Shown: positions 57,401 to 64,000 of the stretch, piece after piece
How the letters are laid out: each line of letters begins with the position of its first letter
How positions within the stretch are numbered: position 1 is the first letter of the stretch
Assembly (NCBI GenBank): GCA_963978905.1
Contig: OZ022260.1
Span: forward strand, 7,367,725 to 7,431,724
Source: Trichostrongylus colubriformis
Taxonomy: Eukaryota; Nematoda; Chromadorea; Rhabditida; Trichostrongylidae
Length of the DNA stretch: 64,000 nt
Direction of reading: 5' to 3'
The notes under the pieces: generated by a model
Database searches by the model: none
What the model was told of the DNA's origin: nothing
The model's input: the letters and a program-made list of their open reading frames with translations, nothing else
Position numbers and translations under genes: made by a program

Positions 57401-58068
57401 CAACCCACCAAACTTATGTACTCTGTACACGTCAACCCCCTGTGTATAGAGTACATAAGTTCTAACCCTAGCCCTTCCATAATTGCAATATTGGTACCAC
57501 ACTCACAAAGTGACTGTTTGTTCTCGCTTACCATTGGGGAGTGGTGTGTTATTATCAGGTGTATCTCTCGGCAGTCAGTTAAGGTCAATGTTTCTTATAG
57601 AACTGATACATGCACGTCTCCAAACTCTCCAAACTTTTAATCCTCAAAAGTCAACTACCACGGAGCGCCTCAGCGCTCACGATGAGACACCTCCAACTGC
57701 TGCCGCTCCTTTTAGCGCTCACGATGAGACACCTCCAACTGCTGCCGCTCTGCGATTGTGCCGTACACACTTGGATCAACGATGAGAAGGGGGTCTTCTT
57801 ACTTGGATTTTTTGACCGTTTCGATCCATCTTCCTTACTTTGGTACTACTAAGTGCCTCAATTCTATTTTTGTGTTCGGATCGAATCCTGCCTTTCTTTT
57901 AAGGGGTTTTGCCTTCAGTGGGGGAAGAGGTTACAGATGGGTGTGGTGTCTCTTATTTCAACCAGAGCCGATGATCGTTGGAGGTTTGCTCACAATAATA
58001 CAAGCCGCATATTATCCGTTCCCTGCTGCTATGTGCGCTCCCTATACACAGGGCCTATTCCTGCTGCA
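57401..58068. other. Spacer with a 42-bp tandem duplication
   Basis: A 42-bp unit (57672-57713) is repeated at 57714-57755. In one frame it reads as a 14-residue repeat SAHDETPPTAAAPF, inside an open frame at 57483-57785 that I do not recognise. The rest is unassigned. Confidence 0.6.
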
Positions 58069-58257
58069 ATGCGCGCGAAGCGCGCATGCGAAAGTCGGCT
58101 CGCCGCGCTAGCGGCGAGCCGAGAGTCGCTCCTCACTACAAAGCAGAAAGCCCCAAAGCCACCCTGCCGGGGCGGCGAAGCCGCCCCTACGAGGATTGGC
58201 CGGCGAAGCCGGCCAATCCGAGTCCAGGAGGGTTGGCCGGCGTCAGCCGGCCAACCC
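58069..58257. repeat. Cluster of five GC-rich perfect hairpins
   Basis: Perfect inverted repeats lie at 58069-58087 (stem ATGCGCGC, loop GAA), 58096-58121 (CGGCTCGCCGC, loop GCTA), 58169-58187 (GGGGCGGC, loop GAA), 58193-58219 (GGATTGGCCGGC, loop GAA) and 58230-58257 (GGGTTGGCCGGC, loop GTCA). The stems differ but share a GC-rich palindromic style unlike the AT-rich surroundings. They end about 110 bp past the stop codon of the minus-strand histone-fold gene. Confidence 0.9.
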
Positions 58258-58369
58258 GACTGGTGAACATAATACTAGTTAGTAGCACAATTATGGAACA
58301 TGAAAATTAATATGAGTTTTAGTACCACAACTATGAACATACAAAACTTGATAAGCAGAACAGGGGCTT

Positions 58370-61279
58370 TTAAGACCTCTCGGGACTCCCACCCAGTGCA
58401 ATGAGCTGCAACCTCCTCACACAGTTGTTAAACCGCTCCACTTCTTTGGGAGATAGATGAGAGGGCGGTTTGGGCAGTACCAATACCCTACTGTCATTCC
58501 TGATGCTCTTCGCTTCCTGACCTTTTCCTTTCTCTCGCTGCTCCTCCACGGATTTCGTTTTTTCAGACGCAGCCTTCCTTGCTTTCATAGCGCTACTACT
58601 AATTCGCATATAATACTCAGCACAATCGACGTGATCCACGGGTCCTTCGAGGGGTTCCCAGACGTTATTATCAGGAGGCGGCAGTTCCTGAGTGCAGGCA
58701 GGTGTCTCCGGTGGCTTCTCTGTAGGCTCAACCGTCAATGACAGCGTCTTATCTGCACTTTTTCTCGACAATGCACAGTGATAGTGGTCGCCTCCTGCAT
58801 ATAACGGATAGTCGCATTCGGTAAGGGGCGGGGTTGGTGACATGAGGGCGGAGCGTTCCAACTCCTCAACCCACCCATCACCACGTTGGCGCTGATAAAA
58901 CCCTTGGGATAGTCGAGCGGCATTATTAAGAGGCATTCGTTGGACAGCTTGTCGCACATTCAACGGCATCGGAATACTCTGAGGAATGTGTATCGCCCGT
59001 TGTTGAGGAGGGTACTGATACGGTCGTTGAGAAGGTCCAGGCTGTATCGGCTGCTGAGTAGGACGATTCATCGGAACAGGCTGAGCAGGAACTTGTCTGA
59101 CGGTACTTCCACCGGAAGCTAATCCCAACATCTCATTTCTCTGTTGCAAAGCTTGCAAATATGCAGGGAGCTTCGTCAGCGGTCCTATATTGGGCTTGAT
59201 ATTTGGCATGGGGCCAACTATACCCAGATAGTTACGGTATCTGTTGTAAGTTGTGAGCTCAGGTTGGACACATCCCCGGTCCTCAGTAATCAACGGCTGC
59301 GGTCGTCCAACGAAATGCCTCGCTGGACGTTCCACAGCGGCCTGTGCCTCAGCGATGGCTGCAGCTCCCAATCGTGGCAGTAGATCTTTAGCTTCAAGGA
59401 CCATCTTATGCGAATAATAAGTCTGAGTTTCCCGCGTGTCTTTCGGCTTCATTTTGCGAATGTCCTCAAGAAATCGAGCTTCATCAATGATTGGCCTACG
59501 CGATCGGATTGCTGGTTGACTGGGCCTCTGCGTAGGCTGATTATTATCACATGCTCCTACATCAGGACCTGTAGATGCTTCGCCATCCGGTCGCGATCTA
59601 CTTGCAAAAATCTTCAACGTCGTACGGGGAACCTGAATATGACTATGAAAAAACGACGATCAAAAAAAGAGATGACTCAAATCAAATAAATAAGACTCAG
59701 AAGGGAAAACTAACCACTCTAGCCGGAGAAAAGGACACAACCTTCACGGATTTTAACGCATCATCCTCACTAATACGACGAGCACCTCGCTCTTTAGTTT
59801 CCCGGCACATAGCATCGATTAACTGAAAAATCGTGGGTTTGCAACGTTCCCGTAAATGGATCACTGCTGAAGAAATGACTTCAGCCTTTATTAATGATAC
59901 TTTTCCAATTAATAGTTAAAATAACAAAAGAATAATAAAAGGGCGGAGTTGGTGTAGTGACAGGTAGCGCGCGCTACCATTTTCGTGGTGCAGATATCAA
60001 ACCACGCATCGATGCCCGTCCAGGTCAAGCAAGCCAACAATCCCACCGGTGTAGGTGAATTGGTACCAGAATGGTGTGGGAGGATTCTGGAAAGGAACTA
60101 GAATTTGTAGCGCAGTTGGTCAATGCCGAATTCGTCGGACTTCAAACTTTCAGTAATAAAGAAAAATTTTAATAACTTTTCCAACCAACAGGAATTCGGT
60201 GGAACCTACCACAAAATAGAATAAATGAAAGCTCCACGGGCAACCATACTAATGTCAAAGCCATAAACGTAATGAAAGGTTAAGATTTCAAATCGGATAT
60301 GTAGAGACGTCGGCACTATTCAACTATCACTACCCCAGATACCGTGAGTTGGTCAAAAAAATAAATTTTGCTGAAACATTTCCCAGAGGGGTTATTTGGG
60401 GTGCTGATCACGAATATAACATCCGTTTTTCGCGTTTAGGCCAATTTAGTGCAATTGCACCATGTTGGTGCAACAACTCATTTTCACCAAAATCGCTGAA
60501 ACTTTGCCCAGGGGAGTTATTTGGGGTGCTGATCACGAATATAACACTGGTTTCCAGCGCGAGCGCCATTTTCAGCGCTTTTCAAGAATGCGCCAGTCAT
60601 GTTCATTTTTGCTACAGTGCTTATACAGCTAGAGATCGTCATCTTTCCGCTGCCGTCTTTCATTTGATACTACCCTACAACCATCATTGCACACTCTAGT
60701 GTATATCTTCGCCTAAGCCTTGAAGGGGAATAAAGGTTCCTTTTCTTCTTAGGGCTTAGGCAAAACTTGCTGGAACAGTGTGGTGCCCCTACTTTATCAG
60801 CACTGTAATGGAACTAAACGACACTAGCCCCTCTAACTGATGTCATATCCGTGATCAGCACCCCAAATAACCACCCTGCGCGAAGTTTCAGCGATTTTGG
60901 CGAAAACGAGTTGTTGCACCAACATGGTGCAATTGCACCAAATTGGTGCCAACGCCAAAAACGGATGTCATATTCGTGATCCTCACCCCAAATAACCCTT
61001 CTAGGCAAAGTCTCAGCGAAAATTATTTTGTGACCAACTCACGATATCTGGGGTAGTGATTTGAATAGTGCCGAGATTTACACTCCCCAATCAAGAAAGC
61101 AGAACAGTGGTTGAAAGAGGCGACAAATTGACCGGAAAAAGTCCTGGAAAAGAAGCCACGAACCGCATCAACAAGATCATCCGAATAGGATGCCATTGCC
61201 TCTTCAGCTTCCGGGCTCAGGTCGAGGCCACTCACGACCTTACATAGATCAATCATGGTTGGATGGATTTCAAGTAGTT
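58370..61279 (-). CDS. TAF12-like histone-fold protein with long Pro/Gln-rich tail (5' end missing)
   Basis: Minus-strand exons 61279-61164, 59822-59715 and 59632-58370 join in phase to about 494 residues. The acceptors are TTGTTGCAG, TTTTTCAG and ATATTCAG, and the donors GTTCGT and GTTAGT. The first two exons form a histone fold: LCKVVSGLDLSPEAEEAMAS, YSDDLVDA|LIDAMCRETKERG, ARRISEDDAL. This lines up with TAF12 (L-D-x-x-V-E-E-x-L-L-x-x-A-D-D-F-x-x-x-V ... C-x-x-A-x-H-R ... L-E-x-x-D-V). TAF12 pairs with TAF4 in TFIID and SAGA. The third exon encodes 420 residues with Pro/Gln-rich (about 200-270) and charged C-terminal parts and no known domain. TAF12 folds usually sit near the C terminus, so this layout is unusual. 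The first exon and start codon are not found; the TTG at 59617-59615 is internal. Confidence 0.6.
59840..60310. other. Intron sequence with a tRNA-like A-box
   Basis: TAGCGCAGTTG at 60108-60118 fits the A-box consensus but no B-box or cloverleaf follows. The segment lies in the intron of the histone-fold gene and holds no other feature I can support. Confidence 0.4.
60311..61073. repeat. 763-bp foldback with about 240-bp arms
   Basis: The left end CGGCACTATTCAA, CACTACCCCAGATA, GTGAGTTGGTCA is matched inverted at the right end up to 61073. The arms continue through two subrepeats of GGGTTATTTGGGGTGCTGAT-like sequence and GTGCAATTGCACCA. Translating either arm gives similar peptides, which reflects the inverted duplication, not a gene. 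It lies inside the intron of the histone-fold gene. Confidence 0.8.
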
Positions 61280-61587
61280 CTGCAACAAACATGAACATAA
61301 GTGAATGGGAAAATATAAAGAAAATCAACAGTGAAAATCATCAAAGACCTACAAAATGAAGAAAGATTAATCACGACAAAAAGCAGCAGAATAAAATGGT
61401 AAGCACCTTTTTTTGGAATTTACAGCAAATGCAGCAGTCACAATCGCAAGCAACCACAAAAGCTAACAAAGTGGAGGAAAAACGTTGAAAATTGAAAACT
61501 CAAGTGATAACAAGACCTACCTAATTATTTGACTGTTTCAAGTCCGGCACATATTATAGGATGTCCAAATAGTGCTTAGTCAATGTA

Positions 61588-62405
61588 TTAGGTTGTTCCA
61601 AAAGTCTTGTAGTATTTTTTTCGATCGTCACTTTTTATCTTTTTTTCGTCCAACAAATAACAATTAGGCAACAACGTATTGACCATTGTTATCGGCAACC
61701 CTCTGCCACTTTATAGGAAAATCGTTGATTCCCTTCTCCCAAAACTCTGGGTTCTGAGAGTCAAAAAAGTCAGCGATCGCCTTCGCAAGCAAGTCATAAT
61801 CAACGAATTTTCTCTTGGCCAGGAAGGATTCGAGAGGATGGGTAAGGTGATAGCCAGAAGGGGCAATGTCTGGAGAGTATGTCGGGTGGGGCAGCACATC
61901 CCAGCCGAGCTCCTATAACTTGGCCTGGGAACTTGCGTCGTCATGAAGAAGGGTGACCGCGGACCTTTTCCGGCACTTTTCTCGAACAGCGACGGCGAGC
62001 TGCTGGAGCTGGTGGGTGCATACAGCAGCGGTGACTGTCTCGCCATGTACCAGCATCTCGCGGAAAAGCATTCCTTCCGCGTCCCAGAACCAGCACAGTC
62101 CCAAGCGTGGTTTGTCCTTCATGTCAATCTCGCCGTTGCTGAAGCTGATGAACCAGCGGCGCAAGGTCACGTAGCTCACACATCCCTTGCCCAATGCAGC
62201 GCTGATGGAGTGGCAAGCTTCCGTCGTTTTGGTGCCGCAAGACCGCTCATTTTAGATGACACCGCGAGTTGGGTGGGTTATATAATTTCCTAGAAAGCTT
62301 AGGGAACGTTCTACCATATTCCTGAACCGCCTGGACCTGCCTCGAAGTGAACAAGAGTTACTGATTTTTTTGGAAAAATACTACAAGACTTTTGGAACAA
62401 CCTAA
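61588..62405 (-). mobile_element. mariner element, degenerate (copy 2 of a family)
   Basis: 818 bp bounded by TTAGGTTGTTCCAAAAGTCT and its inverse, with TA at 61586-61587 and 62406-62407. Same family as 51441-52300, opposite orientation. Confidence 0.88.
61664..62194 (-). pseudogene. Broken mariner transposase
   Basis: On the minus strand: KGCVSYVTLRRWFISFSNGE then IDMKDKPRLG (N-terminal DNA-binding and linker region), CTHQLQQLAVAVREK, LLHDDA, a frame break, then LPHPTYSPDIAPSGYHL and FFDSQNPEFWEKGI. The third catalytic Asp of the SDYH-type motif is Gly here. The frame break and the lost catalytic residue make it non-functional. Confidence 0.82.
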
Positions 62406-62856
62406 TATTTATCTATTTACTGGTCTCATAAAAAGGAATTGTCACAGGTCGCGATTCATACCACTGCGCGATCAGACGAATCATTCATATAATCGATCCG
62501 TACCCTATCCTTTCCGCATAGTCGGTGATCGTCTGATCGCCCAACCGATTTGTATCTTATTCATTATTTCATTCATTTCATGCATTTTGCCCAATGGCCT
62601 AACTGCTTGACTGTCTAGAAAGCAGGCGCGATCGCAAACTCTGAACACCGCCAAAGCCGTGAGTACATTGAAGAAGAAAATACAGAACTGAATCGGTTCT
62701 CCTAAACTTGTTGGCATTGCCTAAGCGAACCACCAAAGCAACATAATCCATTATCACATTGCAGCAATACTTTTAGGTAGAATAGGTAGAAGCCCAAATA
62801 AAACCTCGAATTAGATTCGCATAACTTGAAAATACCGCGTTCTAATTATACAGCGT
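62406..62856. other. Spacer, nothing recognised
   Basis: No gene recognised. The first exon of the minus-strand histone-fold gene could be in this stretch or beyond, but no candidate has both a start codon and matching phase. Confidence 0.4.
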
Positions 62857-63079
62857 GGGTCAATAAAGTCGGGGGGAGACGCAACTTTGCGTCGACGTTT
62901 CACCCACGTAAAAGCTTCTTTCCCTCCCTAGGCCTAGACTAAAGCATATGATACCTATGCATTGACATATGCTTTTTTATGTGGAAGGAGGAAATATCAA
63001 TTTTAGCCGAGGCCTAGGGAGGGAAATGAGTTTCGATGTCGACGCAAAGTTGCGTCTCCCTCCCAACTTTATTTGACCC
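62857..63079. mobile_element. 223-bp foldback MITE with 8-bp target duplication
   Basis: GGGTCAATAAAGT and the inverse of ACTTTATTTGACCC bound the element, and GAGACGCAACTTTGCGTCGA pairs with its inverse just inside. TACAGCGT lies directly outside both ends (62849-62856 and 63080-63087). The 8-bp duplication suggests hAT-type mobilisation. The interior is itself palindromic around GGCCTAGG and CATATG blocks. Confidence 0.8.
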
Positions 63080-63087
63080 TACAGCGT

Positions 63088-64000
63088 AAAGCTTGAATCG
63101 ACGCGAAATCGGTATTTCCGGTTTTTTCTTCTATTTCGATGAAGAGACCTACCTGGAAATTATAATTGGGCTTCTTTACCGTAATTAGCGGGCACTTTTC
63201 TAAGAGGGATATCTCACTTCGTCCATTCCACTTTGCAATTTCCAATGAACACAATTTAGGTTAGCAACGAAAGTACGTTAGGCCTTGCGCAAAAAAAAAA
63301 CAAAGAAAAATGGACTTCAAATTGCCAGTATTCGAGTGTGAAGTCTATTATTTGATGAATGGGATAGAAACAATCACGTAAAACCATAATAAGCAAAATC
63401 GAAGCATTTACGTAGTAAAAAGAAAAGGAGAGAAAGAATAAGAAAAAATGTCTCAAAAGAAAAAACAAAAATATTACATGCGCAAATTTTTACCGGTTTA
63501 CCGTGCAAATGCGTACCCATGAGTCCACGATCGTAATCTTACGCCTGATTTTATTCCGCAGAGTAATTTTCAGTGAACTTTTGTTCCATTGCACGGCACC
63601 AGATGATGAGCTTTTTTAGCAGTATCGCAATATCTGTACGCGAGATTATTGAAGAGTAGTGATGAGTGAGGCTATGTGAGTTTCGGCAATATTAGAAACA
63701 GATTGAATGATCATATGTGAAAATAGGGGATAGAACACACACTTCACAATAGTCTTTTCGACCGTGGGGATTTTTGGTTTGGATTTCTTGGTGTGGAAAA
63801 GGGGTCAACAGAAAAATTTCACGTATTAAATTGAAGAGGAAGAGAATCAAGGAGATACAGAAAAGAGGAATTGTCAACAACAATTGACCAACTATGTGTG
63901 CAAACCATATAAACTATATGTATGAGCTGAGCTCCATCAATTCCAACACTTATTCTCACCTTTGGTTTTAAAATGGTGAAATCAGACGTGAACATACTGT
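63088..64000. other. Right edge, no gene recognised
   Basis: AT-rich. A minus-strand open frame (63069-63254) includes a TTTCCAG acceptor-like site and the peptide GLFIEIEEKTGNTDFASIQA, which could belong to an upstream exon of the histone-fold gene. This is not supported by phase or homology. Confidence 0.35.

Noticed and set aside
58069..58257. CRISPR array
   Set aside because: The palindromes have different sequences and no equal-length repeats or spacers. The context is eukaryotic.
59615..59617. Translation start of the 415-codon minus-strand frame
   Set aside because: The codon is TTG, and the frame continues upstream to a clean acceptor at 59632, so it is an internal exon position.
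60101..60160. tRNA gene
   Set aside because: Only the A-box TAGCGCAGTTG fits. There is no B-box at the right distance and no acceptor stem.
60349..61008. Coding gene in two mirrored open frames
   Set aside because: Both peptides come from the arms of one foldback element, and their similarity is explained by the inverted duplication.
61084..61328. 101-codon minus frame as one exon to 61084 with a GTGTAA donor
   Set aside because: That donor leaves two spare bases and makes a stop when joined to the next exon. The donor at 61163 (GTTCGT) keeps phase and completes the histone fold.

Overview
The window is eukaryotic and most likely comes from a nematode. Coding sequence is split into short exons of about 84-340 bp with GT-AG introns, and most acceptors end in the nematode-style TTTCAG. 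The recognisable products are typical metazoan ones, one of them (a phospholipase A2-like protein) of a kind expanded in nematodes. Introns and spacers are AT-rich and full of foldback elements, mariner remnants and poly-G runs. The very large introns, roughly 33 kb for about 1 kb of coding sequence, point away from C. elegans itself toward a larger, repeat-rich genome such as a Pristionchus-like or strongylid worm. That placement is inference. I saw no bacterial-style operon, rRNA, credible tRNA or CRISPR array.

Left part (1-35.6 kb): one plus-strand gene spreads eight phase-consistent exons from 1759 to 35612. It encodes a divergent synaptotagmin-like protein with two C2 domains. The introns carry foldback MITEs, direct repeats, poly-G runs and an unusual series of paired ATCGAT palindromes.

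Middle (35.6-44.8 kb): no gene is recognised. It holds a second copy of a dispersed repeat, a CAGA microsatellite and a 1.2-kb element with inverted ends and TA flanks.

Right part (44.8-64 kb): a seven-exon type II membrane olfactomedin-domain gene (44831-48543, plus) has a mariner copy nested inside a TTAA-flanked MITE in its last intron. A two-exon secreted phospholipase A2-like gene follows (49275-51412, plus), then a dead mariner copy. From 53.2 to 57.4 kb lies a satellite region with 103-, 89- and 145-bp arrays and a roughly 248-bp monomer arranged as alternating A-B dimers. Next to it, at 58.07-58.26 kb, are five GC-rich perfect hairpins. A minus-strand gene (61279-58370) encodes a TAF12-like histone fold followed by a long Pro/Gln-rich tail, with a 763-bp foldback in its intron. 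A third mariner relic and an 8-bp-TSD MITE complete the window.

The genes do not form a pathway. The synaptotagmin-like and olfactomedin proteins would be membrane or cell-surface proteins, the PLA2-like protein secreted, and the histone-fold protein nuclear. The best candidates for something undescribed are the paired ATCGAT sites in the synaptotagmin-like gene, the GC hairpin cluster, and the TAF12-like protein with its unusual C-terminal tail.
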